Source: Bacillota bacterium (GTDB lineage: Bacteria; Bacillota; Clostridia; DSM-8532). From it: a DNA stretch of 7,320 nt. The DNA is taken from NCBI GenBank assembly GCA_023410885.1, contig JAEYPI010000226.1:1-7320 (forward strand), read 5' to 3'. Position numbers and translations under genes: made by a program. Below, piece after piece: positions 1 through 5,714 of the stretch. The notes beneath the pieces were generated by a model that did no database searches, was not told where the DNA came from, and saw only the letters and a list, made by a program, of their open reading frames with translations. Each line of letters begins with the position of its first letter. Within the stretch, counting starts at the first letter, position 1.

Positions 1-139
1 TGCGGTAATACTGGAAGAGGTTGCAAAGATGGCCTTCCGGACCGAGAGTTTGAAGGCGGGTGTGGCACCCGCACCGGAGGTGCTTCAAGACAAACACTTC
101 TTACGAAAGCATGGTGCCAATGCCTACTACGGCCAGTGA
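1..139 (+). CDS. araD: L-ribulose-5-phosphate 4-epimerase, C-terminal fragment (5' end outside window)
   Basis: Reading from base 2, an open frame of 45 codons runs to TGA at 137-139. It ends in KHFLRKHGANAYYGQ, which closely matches the conserved C-terminus of class II aldolase-type L-ribulose-5-phosphate 4-epimerases (E. coli AraD ends KHYLRKHGAKAYYGQ, recalled from memory). The preceding VILEEVAKMAF also fits the family's last helices. The enzyme interconverts L-ribulose 5-phosphate and D-xylulose 5-phosphate in cytosolic arabinose catabolism. The zinc-binding histidines and catalytic residues lie upstream of the window, so completeness cannot be judged. It converges on the NUDIX gene and shares its terminator hairpin. 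A related sugar-phosphate epimerase such as UlaF or SgbE is possible, but the C-terminus fits AraD well. Confidence 0.85.
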   Translation, partial: AVILEEVAKMAFRTESLKAGVAPAPEVLQDKHFLRKHGANAYYGQ

Positions 140-188
140 AACAGGGCTTTAGAACCGTGATTTTAAAAGATAATGAGCAAAACAACAA

Positions 189-226
189 ATAATTAAAGGA
201 AGTCGATATTGACTTCCTTTAATTAT
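189..226. terminator. Bidirectional terminator between araD and the NUDIX gene
   Basis: Bases 189-204 pair perfectly with 211-226, giving a 16-bp stem with a 6-base loop (GATATT). The outer stem is AATTAAAGG on one side and CCTTTAATT on the other, so both strands end in a T-rich stretch, as expected of a shared terminator between convergent genes. The right arm covers the NUDIX stop codon (TAA, complement of 223-225). There is no long separate T-run, so termination strength is inferred. Confidence 0.75.
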
Positions 227-780
227 ATACATAATTTCGCATTTAATTTGCGATAAATATTCTCTTGCATCCATGCTTCTGATGAGGCTAAAACTGCATC
301 CTCTAAGGAGAACCACGCAACACCGCTATTTTCATCAGGCTTTACTGATAGTGCTTCCGTCTCATCAGCCTCTAAAAGATAAGTAACATTTAGATGTAAG
401 TGAGATGGAATGTATGAGCCTCGTTTGATATGTCCATCAACAGTTAGTATTTCCAAAGAGAATATATCCTTTTTTACAGAACGAAGGATTTGAATCCCGC
501 TTTCTTCGGTAACTTCACGCATAGCAACTGATAACAGATTTTTTTCTCCGTCCGCATGTCCACCGAGCCATGACCAGGAATGATAGATATTATGATAGGC
601 CATAAGCACCTTGTTTCGCTGGTGATTTACGACCCACGCAGAGGCAGTCATGTGTGCCAATTTGTTTTCGCGTGAAAAGATGTTTTCATATCCTGTCAAG
701 CAATCCAAAATCACGATCTTGTCATGTTCTTCCTGCATGTTAAAGGGTGAATAATGTTTAATTTGCTCGGTTATATCCAT
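223..780 (-). CDS. NUDIX hydrolase
   Basis: A 185-residue protein of usual length for a single-domain NUDIX enzyme. The NUDIX box spans residues 74-96 as G-x5-K-x7-REVTEESGI, with the metal-binding glutamates E89, E92 and E93 present. The first acidic position of the classical box (G-x5-E) is lysine (K80). The preceding WSWLGGHADG is typical of a NUDIX subfamily I know only as uncharacterised hydrolases. Such enzymes cleave nucleoside diphosphates linked to another group (X), releasing a nucleoside monophosphate and X-phosphate; the substrate here cannot be read from sequence. The start is supported by AGGAAGG (complement of 787-793) six bases upstream and by a promoter at 829-857. It is transcribed divergently from xpt, so a link to nucleotide metabolism is possible but unproven. 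Confidence 0.9.
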   Translation of the reverse strand: MDITEQIKHYSPFNMQEEHDKIVILDCLTGYENIFSRENKLAHMTASAWVVNHQRNKVLMAYHNIYHSWSWLGGHADGEKNLLSVAMREVTEESGIQILRSVKKDIFSLEILTVDGHIKRGSYIPSHLHLNVTYLLEADETEALSVKPDENSGVAWFSLEDAVLASSEAWMQENIYRKLNAKLCI

Positions 781-828
781 GATATTCCTTCCTGTAATGA
801 TTTGGATTGATTAGCAACTGACTCCATC

Positions 829-857
829 ATTTTATATGCGTTCCAGCGCAGTGTCAA
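829..857 (-). promoter_or_regulatory. Sigma-A promoter of the NUDIX gene
   Basis: On the minus strand a perfect -35 box TTGACA (complement of 852-857) is followed after exactly 17 bases by TAAAAT (complement of 829-834), one base off the consensus -10. Transcription would start near 822, giving a leader of about 40 bases before the ATG at 780. This is the best promoter match in the window. An 8-bp GC palindrome CCGGCCGG (865-872) sits just upstream of the -35. Confidence 0.75.
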
Positions 858-893
858 CAAATAGCCGGCCGGTTGTGACTATACTCATTAAAA

Positions 894-924
894 TTGACTA
901 AATTTACAGCGAACAATTTACAAT
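894..924 (+). promoter_or_regulatory. Weak candidate promoter for xpt
   Basis: TTGACT at 894-899 (five of six to the -35 consensus) and TACAAT at 919-924 (five of six to the -10) are 19 bases apart, longer than the ideal 17. It would give a leader of roughly 85 bases before xpt. The TATAAT at 967-972 is an alternative -10 but has no good -35. I cannot decide between them from sequence. Confidence 0.3.
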
Positions 925-962
925 TTTCGATTACTTTCGCCGTAGTTTTTAATTTTATGAGT

Positions 963-980
963 ATCGTATAATTATACAAT
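963..980 (+). promoter_or_regulatory. Operator-like palindrome over a TATAAT box upstream of xpt
   Basis: GTATAATTATAC (966-977) is a perfect 12-bp palindrome. It extends to 963-980 with a single mismatched pair, the half-sites reading ATCGTATAA and ATTGTATAA. It contains a consensus -10 box TATAAT at 967-972, about 45 bases before the xpt start. A repressor dimer bound here would block that -10. A second small inverted repeat, TCATAA-TT-TTATGA, lies at 985-998. AT-rich DNA produces palindromes by chance, so an operator role is inference. Confidence 0.35.
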
Positions 981-1016
981 CGAATCATAATTTTATGAAA
1001 CGGGAAGGCCTCGGCA

Positions 1017-1589
1017 ATGAAGCTAATGGAAGAACGTATCCGTAGGGATGGTATAGTCAAGAACGGACATATTCTGAAAGTAGACAGCTTTCTTAACCAG
1101 CAGATGGACATCAGCCTTTTTGAAGAAATGGCTGGAGAGTTTTGGCGACTGTTTGGAGAAAGCAACGTAACAAAGATACTCACCATCGAGGCTTCTGGAA
1201 TTGGTATAGCCTGTATTGCGGCACAAAAATTCAAATGTCCCGTTGTTTTTGCCAAAAAAAATAAAACCGGAAATATCAGTGATGAGGTATATACTGCTGA
1301 GGTTGAATCCTTCACACACGGTAAGGTTTATGAGATCCTTGTATCTAAAGAGTATTTACATCCCGATGACAGAGTTTTAATTATCGACGATTTTCTTGCT
1401 AATGGTGCAGCTTTGACAGGTCTAATTACGCTTGTCAATACTGCTGGTGCTTATCTGGTAGGTGCAGGTATAGGTATAGAAAAAGCATTTCAACCCGGTG
1501 GCCAAAAGATCCGAGACAAAGGGATACGTGTAGAATCCTTAGCTAAAATTAAATCAATGAACCAAGACGGTCGCATCGAATTTTGTTAA
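1017..1589 (+). CDS. xpt: Xanthine phosphoribosyltransferase
   Basis: A 190-residue cytosolic type I phosphoribosyltransferase, close in length and sequence to B. subtilis Xpt (194 residues). It converts xanthine plus PRPP to XMP and pyrophosphate; guanine is usually a poorer substrate. Visible signatures are LKVDSFLNQQ (residues 20-29), KILTIEASGI (53-62), VVFAKKNK (76-83), the PRPP-binding loop VLIIDDFLANGAAL (120-133), and IEKAFQPGG (154-162) with RVESLAKI (171-178). The start is set by GGGAAGG at 1002-1008, eight bases before the ATG, and the N-terminus lines up with B. subtilis Xpt without extension. In B. subtilis xpt is followed by a xanthine permease gene (pbuX); here a BMP-type ABC importer follows 91 bases later. 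No purine riboswitch is visible upstream, so control is probably by a protein at the promoter. Confidence 0.95.
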   Translation: MKLMEERIRRDGIVKNGHILKVDSFLNQQMDISLFEEMAGEFWRLFGESNVTKILTIEASGIGIACIAAQKFKCPVVFAKKNKTGNISDEVYTAEVESFTHGKVYEILVSKEYLHPDDRVLIIDDFLANGAALTGLITLVNTAGAYLVGAGIGIEKAFQPGGQKIRDKGIRVESLAKIKSMNQDGRIEFC

Positions 1590-1602
1590 GTGCGGCCTTT
1601 TT
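1569..1602 (+). terminator. Possible weak terminator at the end of xpt
   Basis: GGTCGCA (1569-1575) can pair with TGCGGCC (1591-1597), a 7-bp stem with one G-U pair and a 15-base loop, followed at once by five T (1598-1602). The left arm lies in the last xpt codons and the stop codon (1587-1589) lies in the loop, so translating ribosomes would hinder folding. I expect partial termination at most. No convincing promoter is seen between here and the lipoprotein gene, so read-through from xpt is likely. Confidence 0.4.
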
Positions 1603-1680
1603 CGTTCGCTTTTTGAGTCTTTTGAGACAGAGCCATGCAATGTCTTCAAATTATATTTATTTTATGATGGAGGAACGATA

Positions 1681-2865
1681 ATGAAAAGACTACTTTCACT
1701 GTTACTTGTTCTGGTAATGGCCTTTACCGTAGTGGCCTGTGGTAATGCAGCACCTGCTGCTTCCGGGAGCCCGTCGGCCAGTTCACCCGCAAATACTGCC
1801 GGTGTTGCAAAAGAGGATCTTAAGATTGGATTTATTCACATCTCTGATCCTTCTGACAAGGGCTATACCTACAACCATGATCTGGGCACATGGGCAATGG
1901 TTGAAGCGCTGGGACTCAATGAAAGCCAGATCATCAACAAGTACAACATCGGTGAGGACGAAAGCTGTGCAACCGCAATTGATGAATTAATTGAAGCAGG
2001 GTGTCAGATTATATTTGCCACAAGCTTTGGTCATGGTGATTACATGAAGGAAGCTGCTGCTGCCAACCCTGATGTTCAATTCTGCCACGCAACCGGTGAT
2101 GGTGCATCAAAAGCCGGTCTGAGCAATTTCCATAATTATTTTACCTCTATTTATGAAGCACGCTACCTCGCAGGTATTGCAGCAGGAATGAAGCTTAAAG
2201 AACTCAATGAGACCAAGCTGGGCTATGTAGCTGCTTTTGAGTGTGCAGAGGTTGTATCTGGTTTAACCGCTTTCTATCTTGGTGCTAAATCTATTGTACC
2301 TGAAGCGAATATGGATGTTATCTATACCAACTCATGGCATGACCCTATTGCCGAAGCACAGGTAGCTCAAACCATGATTGACGCTGGTTGTAAGGTTATC
2401 AGCCAGCATTCAGACTCCACTGCACCTGCAACCACTGCTGAAACCAATAAAGTATTCCAGGTTGGTTACAATGCAGATATGATCGAAGCAGCTCCAAATG
2501 CATCCCTTATCTCTGCTCGCAGTGATTGGAGCATCTACCTCAAGTTTGCTGTTCAGAGTATTATCGACGGAACCGCAATTCCTACTGATTGGTGTCAGGG
2601 TCTTTCTGAGGGTGCTGTCTACTTAAGCCCGCTGAACACCACTATTGCTGCTCCTGGTACTCAGGAAGCCATTGACAAGGCAGCTTCTGAAATCAAAGCT
2701 GGTAAGCTCCATGTCTTTGCAGGTCCCCTTTCAGGAAAAGGCTACAACTGGGGAACCGAAGGAACCATCGAAGTTAAGGCCGGCGAATGGTTTAAAGAGT
2801 CCGATACCCAGTCTGCACCTTATTGGTACTATATTATTGACGGTGTCAATGTATTGAGCAGATAA
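1681..2865 (+). CDS. BMP-family lipoprotein, purine/nucleoside ABC importer binding protein
   Basis: A 394-residue exported lipoprotein. Residues 1-19 form a signal peptide (MKRLL, then a hydrophobic core) with lipobox VVAC at 17-20, so C20 would be lipidated and anchor the protein outside the membrane. A Ser/Ala/Pro-rich linker (about 21-42) leads into a two-lobed BMP (PF02608-type) domain beginning DLKIGFIHIS. Landmarks are SDPSDKGYTYNHD (55-67), IFATSFGHGDYMKEAA (111-126), NYFTSIYEARYLAGIAAG (152-169), GYVAAFE (181-187) and ISQHSDSTAPA (240-250). By family analogy the aspartates of the first and last motifs contact the ligand. This GxTYxHD-type subfamily differs from the PnrA/NupN nucleoside binders, and I recall it being linked to purine bases. 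GGAGG at 1669-1673, seven bases before ATG, fixes the start. Six cysteines remain in the mature domain. Confidence 0.9.
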   Translation: MKRLLSLLLVLVMAFTVVACGNAAPAASGSPSASSPANTAGVAKEDLKIGFIHISDPSDKGYTYNHDLGTWAMVEALGLNESQIINKYNIGEDESCATAIDELIEAGCQIIFATSFGHGDYMKEAAAANPDVQFCHATGDGASKAGLSNFHNYFTSIYEARYLAGIAAGMKLKELNETKLGYVAAFECAEVVSGLTAFYLGAKSIVPEANMDVIYTNSWHDPIAEAQVAQTMIDAGCKVISQHSDSTAPATTAETNKVFQVGYNADMIEAAPNASLISARSDWSIYLKFAVQSIIDGTAIPTDWCQGLSEGAVYLSPLNTTIAAPGTQEAIDKAASEIKAGKLHVFAGPLSGKGYNWGTEGTIEVKAGEWFKESDTQSAPYWYYIIDGVNVLSR

Positions 2866-2883
2866 AACCCGTTAGGTTAAGTT

Positions 2884-2945
2884 AAACAAGGATGGGCGAA
2901 AACATAAAAGAGGAAAAGCGGTTTTCATCCATCCTTGTTTGTTTT
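2884..2945 (+). terminator. Strong hairpin after the lipoprotein gene, probable partial terminator
   Basis: Bases 2884-2903 pair with 2921-2940: 12 bp perfect, then one G-U pair and one mismatch, then 6 bp. The loop is 17 bases. The right arm ends CCTTGTTT and runs into GTTTT (2941-2945). It begins 18 bases after the lipoprotein stop codon. In ABC importer operons such a hairpin usually lets most transcripts end, or protects the mRNA 3' end, so that the binding protein is made in excess over the membrane parts. Confidence 0.7.
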
Positions 2946-2958
2946 ATAATGGTTTATG

Positions 2959-2980
2959 GTGCGTACTTTCATGTACGCAT
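2959..2980 (+). other. Small hairpin in the lipoprotein-ATPase gap
   Basis: TGCGTAC (2960-2966) pairs with GTACGCA (2973-2979) around the loop TTTCAT, with one extra G-U pair (2959 with 2980). A T5 run follows only after five other bases (2986-2990), so it is a poor terminator alone. It may act as a backup to the larger hairpin upstream or as a structured end of a processed transcript. Confidence 0.4.
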
Positions 2981-3001
2981 TCCTGTTTTTGGGTGATGAA
3001 T

Positions 3002-3018
3002 GGGTTCTTTTGGAACCC
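3002..3018 (+). other. Small hairpin overlapping the candidate internal promoter
   Basis: GGGTTC (3002-3007) pairs with GAACCC (3013-3018) around the loop TTTTG. No T-run follows. The DNA dyad covers the -35 box of the candidate promoter at 3010-3038, so it could be a protein binding site as easily as an RNA structure. Either role is inference. Confidence 0.35.
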
Positions 3019-3038
3019 CTCGGTATTTTCAATATACT
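3010..3038 (+). promoter_or_regulatory. Candidate internal promoter for the ATPase-permease genes
   Basis: TTGGAA (3010-3015, four of six to the -35) and TATACT (3033-3038, five of six to the -10) are spaced by exactly 17 bases. Transcription would start near 3045, about 22 bases before the GTG start and just upstream of the AAGGGTGG ribosome binding site. This would let the ATPase and permease genes be transcribed despite the hairpin at 2884-2945. Confidence 0.45.
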
Positions 3039-3066
3039 TAAATTTAATGAAGAAAGGGTGGCTTAG

Positions 3067-4605
3067 GTGAGCCCTGTAAATGCTATTGAACTTTGTGATA
3101 TAACCAAAAGCTTCGGCGGTGTTGCCGCCAATAATCGGGTATGTCTTGAGGTTCGCTGGGGAGAAATACTTTCGTTACTAGGAGAGAATGGAAGCGGCAA
3201 GACCACCTTGATGAATATTCTTGCCGGCATTTATTATCCTGACAGCGGAAAGGTATTAGTCAACGGCGATGAGGTCAACATCCGTTCGCCAAAGGACGCC
3301 TTTGAACTGGGAATTGGTATGATTCATCAGCATTTTAAGCTGGTGGACAATATGACCGCAGCTGAAAATATCGTTTTGGGATTAAAGGGAAAAGGCAGGC
3401 TTGATCGTAAAAAAATATCGGCAAAGGTAAGGGAGATTAGTGAACGCTACGGCTTTAACATTAATCCGGAAAAAAAGATCTATGACATGTCTGTATCAGA
3501 AAAGCAGACTGTGGAGATTATTAAAGTCCTTTACCGCGGTGCCAATATTCTTATTTTAGATGAGCCCACGGCGGTTTTAACAGCTCAGGAATCGGAAAAA
3601 CTCTTTGCGATTTTGCGCAATATGCGGGATGACGGTAAATCGATTATTATTATCACCCATAAGCTGCAGGAGGTACTATCCATATCTGATAGAGTGGCCG
3701 TTTTACGCAAGGGCGAGTATGTTGACACGGTCAATACCTCTGAAGCAACGGCACAATCGCTCACTGAGATGATGGTGGGGCGTACCGTGAGTTTAAATAT
3801 CGAAAGGCCCGAACCGGTAAATCCGATACCGCGACTCATTGTTAAAGGACTCAATTGCGAGGACGAAGAGGGAACGCCCATACTCAAGGATATTAATTTT
3901 ACAGCCTATGGGGGAGAAATCCTCGGCATAGCGGGGATATCCGGCTGCGGTCAGAAGGAATTGTTGGAAGGTATCGCCGGCCTCCAGCCCCTTGGTGAAG
4001 GAAGCAGTGTCCTTTATTATCCGGAAAATACAGAAGAGTCCACCGAGCTTGTTGGTAAGCGACCCATGCATATCAGAAAGATGGGTGTGGCCTTGTCCTT
4101 TGTCCCAGAGGATCGTTTGGGAATGGGCTTGGTCGGCAGCATGGATATAGCCGATAATATGATGCTCAGAAGCTACCTTAAGGGTAGACTGGGCTTTACT
4201 GACCGCAAGCCTCCAAAAAAGCTGGCTGAGGATGTGATTGAGAGGCTTGAGGTTGTGACACCCGGCGTGAGTACCCCTATTAGCAAGCTTTCTGGCGGTA
4301 ATGTACAAAAGGTACTTGTGGGAAGAGAAATTGCCACAGCGCCCAAGGTGCTGATGACCGCCTACGCGGTGCGGGGCCTTGATATTAATACCTCCTATAC
4401 CATCTATTCGTTACTCAATGAGCAGAAAAAAGCAGGGGTCGCCGTCATTTATGTCGGAGAAGATCTGGACGTTCTTCTGGAGCTTTGTGACCGTATCCTT
4501 GTGTTGTGTGATGGTAAGGTCAGCGGATTGGTGGATGGACGAAAGACCACCAAAGAGGAAGTGGGACTTTTAATGACAACTATGGGAGAGGAGGCAATCA
4601 GATGA
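3067..4605 (+). CDS. ABC importer ATPase with two fused ATP-binding domains (NupO/NupA/PnrC type)
   Basis: A 512-residue cytosolic ATPase with two ABC domains, the usual size for BMP-type importers. Domain 1 (about 5-240) has Walker A GENGSGKTT (39-47), Q-loop Q88, a degenerate signature MSVSEKQ (141-147), Walker B ILILDEPTA (161-169) and H-loop H198. Domain 2 (about 255-505) has an altered P-loop GISGCGQKE (290-298, glutamine for the Walker lysine), VPEDR (346-350), an intact signature LSGGN (408-412), and a Walker B region VLMTAYAVRGLDI (428-440) without the acidic pair. Domain 2 decay is common in the family. By ABC dimer geometry one competent ATP site remains: domain 1 Walker motifs with the domain 2 signature. 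It starts at GTG after AAGGGTGG (3054-3061) and overlaps the next gene by four bases (ATGA). Confidence 0.93.
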   Translation: MSPVNAIELCDITKSFGGVAANNRVCLEVRWGEILSLLGENGSGKTTLMNILAGIYYPDSGKVLVNGDEVNIRSPKDAFELGIGMIHQHFKLVDNMTAAENIVLGLKGKGRLDRKKISAKVREISERYGFNINPEKKIYDMSVSEKQTVEIIKVLYRGANILILDEPTAVLTAQESEKLFAILRNMRDDGKSIIIITHKLQEVLSISDRVAVLRKGEYVDTVNTSEATAQSLTEMMVGRTVSLNIERPEPVNPIPRLIVKGLNCEDEEGTPILKDINFTAYGGEILGIAGISGCGQKELLEGIAGLQPLGEGSSVLYYPENTEESTELVGKRPMHIRKMGVALSFVPEDRLGMGLVGSMDIADNMMLRSYLKGRLGFTDRKPPKKLAEDVIERLEVVTPGVSTPISKLSGGNVQKVLVGREIATAPKVLMTAYAVRGLDINTSYTIYSLLNEQKKAGVAVIYVGEDLDVLLELCDRILVLCDGKVSGLVDGRKTTKEEVGLLMTTMGEEAIR

Positions 4606-5714
4606 GTAGATCCAAAGACTGGGATAAAAAAGAGCCTCTTGTGAGAATAGCTAAACGTGTGGATATCTCACAAGGAAAGTCATGGACCATACGTATCATC
4701 GCGATCCTTCTGGCCCTTGCCTCAGGTGGATTGCTCATATTAGCTTTAGGACATAATCCCACCGCCGTTTATCGAGATATGATTTCAGGATCTTTATCAA
4801 CAAAGACGGCAACGGTGGCCACGGCCAAAATTGCCATTCCGCTTTTGGGAGCAGCCCTTTCCATTGCTCCGGCCTTTAGGATGAGGTTTTGGAATATTGG
4901 AGCAGAGGGGCAAATACTGGCAGGCGCTATTGCGGCATCCTATTTTGCACTGTTTCAGTACCAGAACATGCCTCGTCCCATACTCCTTTGTGTGATGTTC
5001 CTTGCTGCTGTTGCCGCAGGTGGCCTATGGGCACTTATCCCAGCCGTCTTCAAAGCAAAGTGGGGGACAAACGAGACCTTGTTTACACTGATGCTCAATT
5101 ACATCGTGCTTAATATTGTTACCTATTTACGTACAGGTCCTTGGAAAAGCCCTTCAAGCAGCGGATTCCCTAAAATCGCTATGTTTGATGCTTCGGCCAG
5201 ACTACCCAATGTATGGGGTGTCCATATCGGCTGGATCATTGTTCTGGTGCTTGCGGTATTTATGTATTTGTATATGAAGCATACCCAGCACGGTTATGAG
5301 ATTGCTGTAGTAGGTGAGAGCGAACACACGGCAAAGTATGTAGGAATGAATGTTCCTAAAATTATCATAAGAACCGTTTTCATGTCGGGTGCAATTGCAG
5401 GAATGGTAGGGTTTTTAATCGTATCGGGTTCCAGCTATACCTTAACTGATAGTACAGCCGGAGGATACGGCTTTACGGCCATAACAGTCGCATGGCTTGC
5501 AAAGCTCAATCCCTTTGCCATGATCATCATATCGGTGTTCCTCGCTATTTTAAAGAAGGGGTCCAACACCATTCAAACCAATTTTAAAATACCGGCTTCC
5601 GCATCCGAGGTACTGACAGGCATGATCCTCTTTTTCATGCTGGGCTGCGAATTTTTTATCAACTACCGTTTGATATTCAGAGGCAGCAAGAAGATGGAGG
5701 TGCCCAATGACTAA
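4602..5714 (+). CDS. ABC importer permease, first subunit (NupP/NupB/PnrD type)
   Basis: A 370-residue integral membrane protein of the BPD_transp_2 (PF02653-type) permease family. After a basic cytosolic N-terminus (1-27), hydrophobic stretches are visible near 28-50, 74-92, 102-118, 125-148, 160-175, 206-225, 257-276, 290-318 and 335-355. Conserved landmarks are FWNIGAEGQILAGA (96-109), the cytosolic loop WGTNETLFTLMLNYI (154-168) and GYEIAVVGESEHTAKYVGMN (231-250), the kind of region that touches the ATPase. It should pair with the next permease to form the channel. The start codon overlaps the ATPase stop (ATGA at 4602-4605) and is preceded by a perfect AGGAGG (4589-4594) seven bases upstream, so the genes are translationally coupled. 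Assignment to the BMP importer follows from both sequence and position. Confidence 0.93.
   Translation: MSRSKDWDKKEPLVRIAKRVDISQGKSWTIRIIAILLALASGGLLILALGHNPTAVYRDMISGSLSTKTATVATAKIAIPLLGAALSIAPAFRMRFWNIGAEGQILAGAIAASYFALFQYQNMPRPILLCVMFLAAVAAGGLWALIPAVFKAKWGTNETLFTLMLNYIVLNIVTYLRTGPWKSPSSSGFPKIAMFDASARLPNVWGVHIGWIIVLVLAVFMYLYMKHTQHGYEIAVVGESEHTAKYVGMNVPKIIIRTVFMSGAIAGMVGFLIVSGSSYTLTDSTAGGYGFTAITVAWLAKLNPFAMIIISVFLAILKKGSNTIQTNFKIPASASEVLTGMILFFMLGCEFFINYRLIFRGSKKMEVPND

Noticed and set aside
909..940. PurR-type PurBox pair upstream of xpt
   Set aside because: GCGAACAAT (909-917) resembles half a PurBox (CCGAACWWT), and TTCG at 936-939 could be a remnant of the inverted partner. The first box has a mismatch, the second is mostly degenerate, and the spacing is shorter than in B. 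subtilis.
781..1016. Purine (guanine/xanthine) riboswitch upstream of xpt
   Set aside because: I looked on both strands, here and in the gaps at 1590-1680, 2866-3066 and 6694-6884, for the conserved aptamer core (TATAAT start, GTNTCTACC, CCGNAAA, ACTA). None of these combinations is present.
995..1045. Short leader peptide of 16 codons overlapping the xpt start
   Set aside because: ATG at 995 opens a frame to TAG at 1043, but it has no ribosome binding site of its own, and the GGGAAGG serving xpt lies inside it. A chance frame is more likely.
854..1315. Leftward open frame antisense to xpt
   Set aside because: It overlaps a confidently identified xpt on the other strand, shows no recognisable domain, and its 3' part covers the NUDIX promoter. 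It is a shadow frame.
1622..1668. Own promoter for the lipoprotein gene
   Set aside because: TTGAGA (1622-1627) and TATATT (1652-1657) exist but are 24 bases apart, and TATGAT at 1663-1668 abuts the ribosome binding site. No pair has acceptable spacing, so read-through from xpt seems likelier.
3793..4308. Leftward open frame antisense to the ATPase gene
   Set aside because: It has no family resemblance or ribosome binding site and lies wholly inside the conserved double-ABC ATPase gene.
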